NCBI GenBank assembly: GCA_902474645.1 | Contig: CABRWN010000042.1 | Location: 1-12,832 of the forward strand | Direction: 5' to 3' | Length of the DNA: 12,832 bases | Source of the DNA: an uncultured Collinsella sp. | GTDB taxonomy: Bacteria; Actinomycetota; Coriobacteriia; Coriobacteriales; Coriobacteriaceae | Shown: piece after piece, positions 1 to 6,614 of the stretch | Position numbering within the stretch: the first letter of the stretch is position 1 | Layout: each line of letters starts with the position of its first letter | Made by a program: the position numbers and the translations under genes | The notes under the pieces: model-generated | The model's database searches: none | Told to the model about the DNA's origin: nothing | The model's input: only the letters and a program-made list of their open reading frames with translations

Positions 1-89
1 CGGAATCTCTCCCACAGAAACCACCGAAGAGCCATTTATTAGCTGAAATCCTGCACGGTTCTGCGGGGTTTCAACGGTTGGGAGGGATC

Positions 90-2036
90 ATGAGGTTTAC
101 TCATCCTGTCAACACGCTCAAAAAGCTCGGCTGCGGCCTTGCGTTTGGAGCAGCGGCCATCATGGCCATGCCGACTTCGGCGCTCGCCTGCACCCAGATC
201 TACATGGGCAGCAAGCTTACGGCAGACGGCAACACGTACTACGGCCGTTCCGAGGACTTCGGTCCGCGCTATGTCAAGCACTTTGGCATTGAGCCCGCAC
301 ACAAGGACGGCAACGAGTACACATCGGTTGAATCCGGTTTTGAGTACAAGTCCAAGGGCGCAACCTACCGCTACACCTTCGTTCGCGACAACCCCTCGCA
401 GTGGGAAGATCGCTACGACGCATATTCCGAGGCTGGCATCAACGAGAAGGGCGTTTCCTGCTCTGCCACGCTGAGCACCTCCTATAACGAGAAGGCCGAA
501 GAGGCCGATCCCATCACCGAGGAGACTGGCATTGGCGAGTACAGCTATGCCAGCGTCATCCTGGGCGAGAGTGCCACGGCCCGCGAGGGCGTCGAGCTCA
601 TCGGCAGCCTGATCGACGAGCAGGGCGTCTGCTCCAACGACCAGATCATCATCGCCGACAGCACCGAGACCTGGCTGTTCGCCGCGCTTTCCGGCCATCA
701 GTGGATCGCTATGAAGCTGACCGACGACGTCGCTTCGGTCAACCCCAACATTAGTAACCTCAATTTCCAGGTCAATCTTGACGATCCTGAGAACTGCCTC
801 CACTCTGAGGGGATCAAGACTATGCCCGAAGAGAAGGGCTTCGCCAAGTACTTTGAAGACGGACAGTTCGATGTTGCCCAGACCTACGGTGCATCTATCA
901 ACAATACGGGCATGGGCTCTTGGGCGCGTTATATCCAGGGCCGCGACTACTTTATGGCTCCGCTGACCGAGGGCACCGACTACGAGATCGTCAAGGACAA
1001 GGACAAGAATGACGTCACGCTCGGTGCCATGGTTCATGAGATGCAGCCGCTGTTCTTCCAGCCCAGCAAGTCCGACTGGAACACGTTTGAGCTGATTCGC
1101 GCCTTCGGCAACCGCGGTGAAAAAGTCCCCGGCCTTAATGCCAATACTGACGGTGTCAGCAGCATCGGTTCCGACCGCAACGCCGAGGCCAACCTCTTCC
1201 AGATTCGAAAGGGCTATGACCCCGAGGTTGCAACCATCCAGTGGGAGATGCTCTCCTGCGCCGAGTTCTCCGTCGCTATCCCGCTATACTCCGCTCTGAT
1301 GACCGAAGTCAGCCCCTACTTCAGCGACCAGACCGTTGATTATGGTCACTGCAGCGAGACGGACATCGTGAACAACGAGGAGCCCGAGAACTCCATTAAC
1401 TACGTCCTGATGGACATCAACTCGCTTTGCTTCGCGAACCGCGCACAATTCGCCACCAGCGTCCGCGCCTACCTCGATGCGCTCCAGAACGAGCTCATCG
1501 AGCAGAACAAGGAAGTTGACGCCGCCATGCTGGCCGAGACGACCACCGAGGGCCGCACTGCCCTGGCCAACAAGGCCGGCAAGGCTGCTACCGAGAACAC
1601 CTACAAGAAGTGCAAGGCCCTGCTCCAGGAGATGCGCGCCTATCAGAAGGCCGAAAACTTCGACCAGCCCTTCACCCCAAGCGACCTGAACACCGAGACC
1701 AACGGCCTCAAGGTGTCCATCACCTACGCCAAGGATGCTCTTGCCACCGATCCGGTCACCCCGGATCAGCCCGGCACTCCTGAGCAGCCTGGCACTCCCG
1801 AGCAGCCCGGTACCCCCGAGCAGCCCGCTAAGCCCGAGCAGCCCACCACCAAGCCCGAGAAGCCTGGCAAGTCCGACACCACGACCACGGTAACCACCAA
1901 CAAGACGAACACCAAGGGCGGCCTGCCCACCACTGGCGATCGTTTTGATGGCCGCATGGTGGCCGCATTCGCCATCGCTGGCGTTGCCGTCATCTCCGCG
2001 GGCGGTTACTTCCTCTACCGTCGCAATAAGGAGTAA
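90..2036 (+). CDS. Secreted, LPxTG-anchored C69 family dipeptidase
   Basis: Predicted cell-surface dipeptidase of peptidase family C69 (PepD-like, N-terminal nucleophile fold), 648 residues. The signal peptide has Lys11-Lys12, a hydrophobic stretch and an ALA site directly before Cys34. In this family an N-terminal Cys is the nucleophile, so signal cleavage would itself expose it. The CTQIYMG...DGNTYYGRSEDF block after it is typical of C69. The core runs to about residue 450, then a helical stretch, a Pro-rich PEQPGT repeat (558-585), a sortase motif LPTTG (612-616), a transmembrane helix (about 624-644) and a RRNKE tail. It is longer than the roughly 470-residue cytosolic PepD enzymes because of these surface parts. 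The ATG at 90 was chosen over an in-frame TTG at 78 because GGAGGG (81-86) precedes it, although the spacing is only 3 bases. It stands alone upstream of the tryptophan-attenuated transporter operon. Substrate dipeptides cannot be told from sequence. Confidence 0.9.
   Translation: MRFTHPVNTLKKLGCGLAFGAAAIMAMPTSALACTQIYMGSKLTADGNTYYGRSEDFGPRYVKHFGIEPAHKDGNEYTSVESGFEYKSKGATYRYTFVRDNPSQWEDRYDAYSEAGINEKGVSCSATLSTSYNEKAEEADPITEETGIGEYSYASVILGESATAREGVELIGSLIDEQGVCSNDQIIIADSTETWLFAALSGHQWIAMKLTDDVASVNPNISNLNFQVNLDDPENCLHSEGIKTMPEEKGFAKYFEDGQFDVAQTYGASINNTGMGSWARYIQGRDYFMAPLTEGTDYEIVKDKDKNDVTLGAMVHEMQPLFFQPSKSDWNTFELIRAFGNRGEKVPGLNANTDGVSSIGSDRNAEANLFQIRKGYDPEVATIQWEMLSCAEFSVAIPLYSALMTEVSPYFSDQTVDYGHCSETDIVNNEEPENSINYVLMDINSLCFANRAQFATSVRAYLDALQNELIEQNKEVDAAMLAETTTEGRTALANKAGKAATENTYKKCKALLQEMRAYQKAENFDQPFTPSDLNTETNGLKVSITYAKDALATDPVTPDQPGTPEQPGTPEQPGTPEQPAKPEQPTTKPEKPGKSDTTTTVTTNKTNTKGGLPTTGDRFDGRMVAAFAIAGVAVISAGGYFLYRRNKE
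1761..1844 (+). repeat. 18-bp tandem repeat coding for PEQPGT wall-spanning linker
   Basis: An imperfect 18-bp period codes for PDQPGT, PEQPGT, PEQPGT, PEQPAK and PEQP. Pro-rich repeats just before an LPxTG motif usually span the cell wall. Copy number is likely to vary between strains. Confidence 0.85.
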
Positions 2037-2044
2037 CGTCTTAG

Positions 2045-2095
2045 CTGAGCGGGCAAGGCAGCAATGGCAACCTCGCCCGCTCAGCCCGCTCTTTT
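2045..2095 (+). terminator. Probable terminator of the C69 peptidase gene, with two alternative 3' arms
   Basis: CTGAGCGGGC (2045-2054) pairs perfectly with GCCCGCTCAG (2075-2084). A second copy of the 3' arm, GCCCGCTC (2084-2091), follows directly and ends in TTTT (2092-2095), so GAGCGGGC (2047-2054) can pair with either copy. The T tract is short. Confidence 0.6.
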
Positions 2096-2099
2096 GACC

Positions 2100-2138
2100 G
2101 GCGGGAAACCCGCCTGAAATCTTTTCAAAAAAGATTTC
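2100..2138. repeat. Two adjacent perfect hairpins upstream of the trp leader promoter
   Basis: GGCGGG/CCCGCC with an AAA loop (2100-2114) is followed at once by GAAATCTTTT/AAAAGATTTC with a CAA loop (2116-2138). They lie between the peptidase terminator and the extended -10 of the trp leader, so they may add termination or act as a DNA site. The function is unknown. Confidence 0.6.
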
Positions 2139-2156
2139 CCCGCACACACTTCGCTG

Positions 2157-2165
2157 TGCTATAGT
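2157..2165 (+). promoter_or_regulatory. Extended -10 promoter for the trp leader / ECF operon
   Basis: TGCTATAGT is an extended -10 (TGnTATAGT). No good -35 is seen 17-18 bases upstream, which is tolerated when the -10 is extended. Start of transcription would be near 2172, giving a leader RNA of about 265 bases before the S-component gene. Confidence 0.55.
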
Positions 2166-2223
2166 GCAGCGCAACAGCAACTAGGTGCGACCGCGTCACG
2201 GCATCACGAAAGGAGCCACCAAC

Positions 2224-2292
2224 ATGAAGAACACGATGAAGTCTCTCAACAACTGGTGGTGGTGTGATGCGAATACGATCGGTCGACAGTGA
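2224..2292 (+). CDS. Tryptophan leader peptide (attenuator), 22 residues
   Basis: A short ORF, ATG to TGA, 22 codons, with ribosome binding site AAAGGAG (2209-2215) 8 bases upstream. Residues 11-13 are WWW (TGG TGG TGG, 2254-2262), directly after SLNN, and the peptide ends in GRQ. Three consecutive Trp codons in a short well-initiated ORF just upstream of an intrinsic terminator are the hallmark of ribosome-mediated trp attenuation, as in trpL of E. coli and of actinobacteria. Ribosome stalling at these codons when Trp-tRNA is scarce should favour read-through. Downstream there is no trp biosynthetic gene but an ECF transporter operon, so the regulated product is most likely a tryptophan importer. 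Confidence 0.85.
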   Translation: MKNTMKSLNNWWWCDANTIGRQ

Positions 2293-2389
2293 GTCCCTCA
2301 CGCCTGTTTTTGCGCTCTAGGTGATTGGAAGGCCTCCGGTTTCGACCGGGGGCCTTTTTCTATCTCGAGCCCGATCGCATTCGCATCAC
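2264..2389 (+). promoter_or_regulatory. Long-range inverted repeat spanning the attenuator
   Basis: Bases 2264-2282 (starting GTGATGCG, ending GATCGG, inside the leader peptide after the Trp codons) pair with 2371-2389 (starting CCGATCG, ending GCATCAC, beyond the terminator). 18 of 19 positions are Watson-Crick; the exception is A2275/C2378. The loop holds the whole terminator. The helix can form only in RNA that has read past the terminator. Confidence 0.8.
2329..2359 (+). terminator. Attenuator terminator of the trp leader
   Basis: A 12-bp stem from 2329-2340 to 2345-2356 (one T-G wobble at 2335/2350) with a TTCG tetraloop ends in a run of five T (2355-2359). It lies 37 bases after the leader stop codon, the expected place for the 3:4 terminator. 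CGGTCGA (2280-2286), at the end of the leader peptide, is complementary to TCGACCG (2342-2348) in the terminator and is a candidate antiterminator strand. Confidence 0.85.
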
Positions 2390-2436
2390 GCGCCTCCGCT
2401 TTTCTCTTGCACTCCCATTCCGAAAGGATTTTCACC

Positions 2437-3009
2437 ATGTCTCAGAACACCACCGCCACCCAGCCCCGCACCGTCCAGACCGCCGACCGTGGCAAACTCG
2501 ATGTCCGCGCCCTCGTCCTGCTTGCCATCCTGCTCGCCGCCGGCTTCATCCTCAACTTCACCGTCGGCAAGGCCATCTCGGGCATCTCGGGCGGCATGAT
2601 CAGCCCCGAGTTCATCATCTCGGCCTTCTGCCTCACCATCCTGGTCGTTCGCCCCAACATCGGCCAGGCGCTCGTCATTGGCCTCATCTCGGCTGCCGGG
2701 ATCCAGATCACCACCACTTCGCCGTTCGTTGATTTTGCCGCCGAGGGCATCGCCGCCATGCTCATGGCCGGCATCGTCAACGCCGCCGGCAAGAACGGTC
2801 AAGTCAAGCCCGCCATCGCCATTGTCGCAACCTTCCTGACCACCTTTGTCTCCGGCGTCATCTTCATGGTCATCAAGATGGCCATGCTCGGCGTGGTCGG
2901 CGAGCTCGCCGCCGCCATGCTGCCCGTCGTTGCCATGACCGCCGTCTTTAACGCCATTCTGGTCGGCGCCCTCTACTTGCCCATCCAGAAGGCCCTGAAG
3001 CTCAACTAA
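2437..3009 (+). CDS. ECF transporter S component, TrpP-like (predicted tryptophan)
   Basis: A 190-residue hydrophobic membrane protein with about six helices (roughly 24-43, 55-72, 76-92, 102-117, 127-150, 155-185) and a hydrophilic N terminus, the size and layout of ECF substrate-binding (S) components. The segments MISPEFI and RPNIGQALVIGLISA followed by TTTSPFVDF resemble the TrpP/YhaG tryptophan transporter of Bacillus, by recall rather than alignment. The ATG at 2437 has AAAGGA (2423-2428) 8 bases upstream; an in-frame ATG at 2407 has no such site. It is the first gene after the Trp attenuator and is followed by its ATPase and T components, a dedicated (group I) ECF module. Membrane S-component call is firm; tryptophan specificity rests on the leader peptide plus resemblance. 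Confidence 0.78.
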   Translation: MSQNTTATQPRTVQTADRGKLDVRALVLLAILLAAGFILNFTVGKAISGISGGMISPEFIISAFCLTILVVRPNIGQALVIGLISAAGIQITTTSPFVDFAAEGIAAMLMAGIVNAAGKNGQVKPAIAIVATFLTTFVSGVIFMVIKMAMLGVVGELAAAMLPVVAMTAVFNAILVGALYLPIQKALKLN

Positions 3010-3015
3010 CCCGCT

Positions 3016-3116
3016 CGGCTTTATGAGCCACCCCATCTTGGCGTTCATTCGTCGCTCGCGTACCCAAGTACGCTTCGCTCCTCTTTCGCGCCAACCTGGG
3101 GCCCCTCGTAAAGCCG
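3016..3116. repeat. About 100-bp nested imperfect palindrome between S component and ATPase
   Basis: Three nested arm pairs share one axis: CGGCTTTATGAG (3016-3027) with CTCGTAAAGCCG (3105-3116), 12 bp with one wobble; CCCCATCTTGGCG (3031-3043) with CGCCAACCTGGGG (3089-3101), 11 of 13; and GCGTAC/GTACGC (3058-3063, 3068-3073) around CCAA. The element fills most of the intergenic gap. It could be a dispersed REP/MITE-like repeat or an mRNA structure setting the ratio of S component to ATPase. There is no T tract, so it is not a plain terminator. Confidence 0.75.
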
Positions 3117-3167
3117 TCTCCGTGCTTCACCACCAAAGACTGTCCCCAATGACTATGAAAGGTATCC

Positions 3168-4919
3168 ATGGAAACGATCATCAACGTCGACGATGTCTCG
3201 TTCTCCTATGGCACGCAGACCGAGCAGGCGCTCAGCCACATTTCGCTCAGCGTGAACAAGGGAGATTTCATCGGCATCATCGGGCCCTCCGGCGCCGGCA
3301 AGTCCACGCTTGCCGCCTGCCTGTCGGGCGCCGTGCCCCACCACTACACCGGCACGTTCTTTGGGTCCGTCATGGTTGACGGCCACGACACCTGCGAAGT
3401 CTCGCTCACCGACGTGTCGCAAATCGTCGGCAGTGTGCTGCAGGATATCGACACGCAGATGGTCGCTTCGGTCGTCGAGGACGAGATGCTCTTTGGCCTC
3501 GAGAACTTTGGCGTTCCCCACGACCAGATCGAACAGCGCGTGAGCGAAACACTCGAGACCGTCGACATCAGCGACCTGCGCGACCGCGAGATCGCCACGC
3601 TCTCGGGCGGACAGAAGCAAAAGATAGCCATCGCCGCCATCCTCGCCATGCACCCGCGCGTCTTGGTTCTCGACGAGCCCACCGCGGCACTCGACCCCGC
3701 CAGCTCCACGTTGGTCTTCGAGACGCTGCGTGAGGCAAACCGCGCACTTGGAATCACCATCGTCGTCGTTGAGCAAAAGGTCGCCCTGCTCTCGGAGTAC
3801 TGCAACCGCGTGCTCGTGCTCAACCATGGCGAAATCGCGCTGCAGGGCGAGCCACACGAGGTCTTCGCGCATACCGACGAGCTTCGTGCCATCGGCGTCG
3901 ACTGCCCTCGCGTCACGCGTATCTTCAATAGCCTCGAAACCGATGGTCTAGTAAGCGGTACCCCTTGCTTGGATGTCGACGAGGCCGAGCGCCTGATTTC
4001 GGGCATCGTCGACCCCGCACGCGCGGCTATCGAAGCCCAGGCGCCCGCCGGTTCCCCGCATGCACCGTCGTTGCGCCCTCATGCCAAGGACGCCGAACCC
4101 GTACTCACCTTCGACCATGTTGAGTTTGCCTATCCCAATGGCGGAGCCGCCGTACACGACCTTAGCCTGACGCTCTATCCTGGCGAGCTTGTGGGCATCG
4201 TCGGCCAAAACGGCGCCGGCAAGACCACACTCACCAAACTGCTCACAGGCCTGCTTAAGCCCGCCTCGGGCAGCGTGCGCGTCACGGGACTGGATAACGC
4301 AGCCGTTCCCACGAGCCGCATCGCTCGCGAGGTCGCGACCCTCTTCCAAAACCCCGACCGCCAGATCTGCAAGGACACCGTGCTCGACGAGGTCGCCTTT
4401 GGCCTGGAGCTTGCCGGCATCGACCGTGCCGAGGCGCTGCGCCGCGCCCAGCTCGTCATCGACCGCTTTGGCTTGCCGGCCGACGAGGCGCCCTTCTCGC
4501 TCTCGCGCGGTCAGCGACAAATGGTGGCGCTTGCCTCCGTCGTAGTGGTTGAGCCCAAGATCGTCGTGCTCGACGAGCCCACGAGCGGCCTTGATTACCG
4601 CGAGTGCATGACCGTCATGGAAACGGTGCGCACCATGGCCGAGCGCGGTTGCGCCGTCATCATGGTCTGCCACGATATGGAAGTCGTCTCGGATTTTGCC
4701 GAGCGCATTGTGGTAATGGCCGACGGTCGCATCCTCGACCGCGGCCGCACGCACGAGCTATTCTCGAACATCGATCTCATGCGGCGTGCCTACGTGGAGC
4801 CTCCCCAGGTTATTGAACTCTCGCGCCGTCTGGCATCTTCCGTCTCGCCCGCTTTTGCGCAGGTGAGCGAGGTCACCGATGTCGTTCGAATTACCAAGGA
4901 GATGATCCACCGTGGTTAA
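3168..4919 (+). CDS. ECF transporter energy-coupling ATPase, fused EcfA1-EcfA2
   Basis: A 583-residue protein with two ABC ATPase domains in one chain, powering the ECF importer from the cytoplasmic face. Domain 1: Walker A GPSGAGKST (39-47), Q-loop VLQDIDTQ, signature LSGGQ (145-149), Walker B VLVLDEP (Asp169, Glu170). Domain 2 (from about 310): Walker A GQNGAGKTT (346-354), LFQNPDRQI, signature LSRGQ (445-449), Walker B VVLDEP (Asp469, Glu470), switch His502 in CHDME. In domain 1 the switch-His position appears to be Gln203 (VVVEQK), and the domain 2 signature has Arg for Gly. In the usual head-to-tail dimer these two changes fall in the same composite ATP site. ATG at 3168 follows GAAAGG (3157-3162) by 5 bases. 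It overlaps ecfT by 8 bases, so translation is probably coupled. Similar fused ATPases serve HMP/thiamin and other ECF systems; the substrate is set by the S component. Confidence 0.92.
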   Translation: METIINVDDVSFSYGTQTEQALSHISLSVNKGDFIGIIGPSGAGKSTLAACLSGAVPHHYTGTFFGSVMVDGHDTCEVSLTDVSQIVGSVLQDIDTQMVASVVEDEMLFGLENFGVPHDQIEQRVSETLETVDISDLRDREIATLSGGQKQKIAIAAILAMHPRVLVLDEPTAALDPASSTLVFETLREANRALGITIVVVEQKVALLSEYCNRVLVLNHGEIALQGEPHEVFAHTDELRAIGVDCPRVTRIFNSLETDGLVSGTPCLDVDEAERLISGIVDPARAAIEAQAPAGSPHAPSLRPHAKDAEPVLTFDHVEFAYPNGGAAVHDLSLTLYPGELVGIVGQNGAGKTTLTKLLTGLLKPASGSVRVTGLDNAAVPTSRIAREVATLFQNPDRQICKDTVLDEVAFGLELAGIDRAEALRRAQLVIDRFGLPADEAPFSLSRGQRQMVALASVVVVEPKIVVLDEPTSGLDYRECMTVMETVRTMAERGCAVIMVCHDMEVVSDFAERIVVMADGRILDRGRTHELFSNIDLMRRAYVEPPQVIELSRRLASSVSPAFAQVSEVTDVVRITKEMIHRG

Positions 4920-5658
4920 CGTCATCGACTACATGCCGGGCGATACGCTGCTGCATCACCTGAACCCCGTCGTCAAACTGGGCCTCGCCGCCGCCATCAT
5001 CGTCGGCATCTTCTTGTCCGACTCCTACGTGGCGCTGCTAGGCTTTTTGGCACTCACCCTTGCGCTGGGTGCCTATGCCGGCGTCGTCAACCGTCTGTTC
5101 TCGCTGCTCAAGTTGCTGATTCCGCTCGCGCTTATCATGCTGGTGCTCCAGCTGGCCTTTATGCGCGATGGCAACGTGGTGTGGGGCTTTATCACCGACA
5201 CGGGCCTCATCACAGGATCAAAGGCCTGCCTGCGCCTGCTGGGTGTGGCGCTACCACTCATCCTCATGCTCATGGTGACCAAGCTCAACGACCTTGCCAA
5301 CGCCTGCGTCGAGGTGCTGCACGTACCGTATCGCTATGCCTTCACCTTTACCACGGCGCTGCGCTTTGTGCCGGTGTTTGGTCAGGAGATGAACGCCATC
5401 ATGGAGGCGCAGACCGCACGCGGCGTCGAGTACGACACCAAGAACCCCATCAAGAAGCTTAAGCTCATGCTGCCACTGTGCGTGCCGCTGCTCATCTCGA
5501 GCGTGGGCAAGACCGATGCCACAGCCTTGGCGGCAGAACAGCGCGGCTTCTATCTGCGTACGCGCGCCAGCTCGTACAAGCGCTACCCCATCAAGGGCCT
5601 GGACATCGCCGCGCTCATCGTCAGCATCGCCCTCATCGCCATCGGCTTCCTGTTCTAG
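4912..5658 (+). CDS. ecfT: ECF transporter transmembrane T component
   Basis: A 248-residue integral membrane scaffold of the ECF transporter, linking the S component to the ATPases. It has several hydrophobic helices (about 22-57, 62-83, 104-122, 185-198 and a final one near 230-248). The two coupling motifs of the family are visible: ARG (169-171, in EAQTARGVEY) and the related AEQRG (208-212). The LNPVVKLG segment near the N terminus is also typical. The start is a GTG at 4912, overlapping the ATPase gene by 8 bases, with AAGGAG (4896-4901) 10 bases upstream; an in-frame ATG at 4933 is the alternative. It is the last gene of the operon and is followed by a strong terminator. Confidence 0.9.
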   Translation: MVNVIDYMPGDTLLHHLNPVVKLGLAAAIIVGIFLSDSYVALLGFLALTLALGAYAGVVNRLFSLLKLLIPLALIMLVLQLAFMRDGNVVWGFITDTGLITGSKACLRLLGVALPLILMLMVTKLNDLANACVEVLHVPYRYAFTFTTALRFVPVFGQEMNAIMEAQTARGVEYDTKNPIKKLKLMLPLCVPLLISSVGKTDATALAAEQRGFYLRTRASSYKRYPIKGLDIAALIVSIALIAIGFLF

Positions 5659-5687
5659 TTCACCACCGACAGCAACCGTCCAACGCA

Positions 5688-5724
5688 AAAGGCCTCGGCT
5701 CGCACCAAACGAGCCGAGGCCTTT
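5688..5724. terminator. Strong bidirectional terminator between ecfT and the racemase gene
   Basis: A perfect 15-bp stem (5688-5702 with 5710-5724; AAAGGCC... and ...GGCCTTT ends) has a 7-base loop. It lies between two convergent genes. The A and T ends allow it to work in both directions, closing the ECF operon on the + strand and the racemase transcript on the minus strand. Confidence 0.88.
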
Positions 5725-5783
5725 ACTGTTTCACCAGATAAAACCTACCAAAATAAACCTGTCCCTTTTTGGCGGGTCGGAAG

Positions 5784-6530
5784 CTAGAGGCGGTAGGGGA
5801 CGCCGCTGCGGATGATGGATTCGCGCACCAGGACATCCATGGCGTCGAGGGTGATCTCGGGCATCTCTCGGTACTTTTGCAGCACCGAGAGCTCGGTGCA
5901 GGCCAGAATGACGCGGTCGCAGCCGCTACGGGCGAACTCCCACATCACGCGGTCGAACTTATCCATATCGGGCTCACGTCCGGCCTTCACATCATCGTAG
6001 ATAAGCGACATCACATCGTTCTGACGTTTCTCGCTGGGATAGACAACCTCAACACCCGCAGCCTTACATTCGCGGCCGTAGACGCCCGCGCCCACGGTGC
6101 CATCGGTTCCCATAATGCCAATCTTGTGCACCGGCTCGGCCGGCATACTCAGGTTGGGATCGAACTCGCACTCCCCCATCACCGCACCGGCCAGAGCATA
6201 GCGCACCGACTCACGCGGCATATGGATAATCGGCACCTTCGTAAACGACTGGATCTGGTCGTAGAAGTAGTGCGACGTGTTGCAGGGAATGGCAATGTGC
6301 GCACAGCCCAGCGACTCGAGTGCCTGGGCACACTCTTTCATGGTCGCCAGCAGCTTGGCATGCTCGCCGGTCTTAATGGCCAGCGTGCGGTCGGGCATGG
6401 TCGATTTGGAGAGCACCGCCATGTCGATATGTTCCTGATCGCAGGCAGCAGCCGTATGACGCACCACCTGGTCGTAGTAATACGACGTGGCCTCGGCGCC
6501 CATGCCGCCGATAACTCCCAGCTTTTCCAT
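5784..6530 (-). CDS. Aspartate/glutamate racemase family protein (likely aspartate racemase)
   Basis: A 248-residue cytoplasmic enzyme of the PLP-independent Asp/Glu racemase superfamily. The N terminus MEKLGVIGGMG is characteristic. Both catalytic cysteines are present: Cys83 in IPCNTSHYF and Cys211 in ILACTELSVL, about 128 residues apart as in aspartate racemases. It should interconvert L- and D-Asp. ATG at 6530 was chosen because AAGGAGG (6536-6542) lies 5 bases upstream; the frame stays open further upstream without a site. The gene lies 84 bases downstream of the D-Asp ligase-like gene on the same strand, so the pair would make and use D-Asp, though a promoter of its own is possible in the gap. 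Glutamate racemase (MurI) is less likely, since MurI has different flanking motifs. Confidence 0.88.
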   Translation of the reverse strand: MEKLGVIGGMGAEATSYYYDQVVRHTAAACDQEHIDMAVLSKSTMPDRTLAIKTGEHAKLLATMKECAQALESLGCAHIAIPCNTSHYFYDQIQSFTKVPIIHMPRESVRYALAGAVMGECEFDPNLSMPAEPVHKIGIMGTDGTVGAGVYGRECKAAGVEVVYPSEKRQNDVMSLIYDDVKAGREPDMDKFDRVMWEFARSGCDRVILACTELSVLQKYREMPEITLDAMDVLVRESIIRSGVPYRL

Positions 6531-6552
6531 CGCCGCCTCCTTGGTGACGCTT

Positions 6553-6605
6553 GCGCAATTGCGCGTATCATACCCGCGCCCGCCCGATGTAAACCGGACG
6601 GGCGC
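6553..6605 (-). promoter_or_regulatory. Possible racemase promoter with GCGCAATTGCGC palindrome and hairpin
   Basis: On the minus strand TTTACA (6593-6588) and TATGAT (6572-6567), 15 bases apart, form a possible promoter. A perfect 12-bp palindrome GCGCAATTGCGC (6553-6564) lies at the expected transcription start, a usual place for a repressor operator. The -35 overlaps a GC-rich hairpin (6576-6582 with 6599-6605) that has no T tract and so is a doubtful terminator. Confidence 0.4.
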
Positions 6606-6614
6606 CGCACTCAT

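Noticed and set aside
1..89. Promoter of the C69 peptidase gene
   Set aside because: No convincing -35/-10 pair was found in the short upstream stretch. GAAATCC/GGGTTTC can form a weak hairpin in it, but nothing firm can be said.
189..191. C69 peptidase as a lipoprotein, because Cys follows a signal peptide
   Set aside because: The residues before Cys34 are ALA, a type I signal peptidase site rather than a lipobox, and the Cys is the expected catalytic nucleophile of the family.
1761..1844. Regular repeats suggesting a CRISPR array
   Set aside because: The period is 18 bp without spacers and codes in frame for PEQPGT wall-linker units.
1284..2180. A long minus-strand open frame opposite the C69 peptidase
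   Set aside because: Gly/Leu-rich shadow of the Pro-rich repeat and helical region of the peptidase, with no ribosome site or recognisable motif.
2172..2436. T-box or metabolite riboswitch in the leader of the transporter operon
   Set aside because: No T-box sequence or known riboswitch core was recognised, whereas a well-initiated WWW leader peptide plus terminator explains the region.
6576..6605. Intrinsic terminator between the D-Asp ligase and the racemase genes
   Set aside because: The hairpin has an internal mismatch and no T tract on the minus strand, so termination there is not supported.
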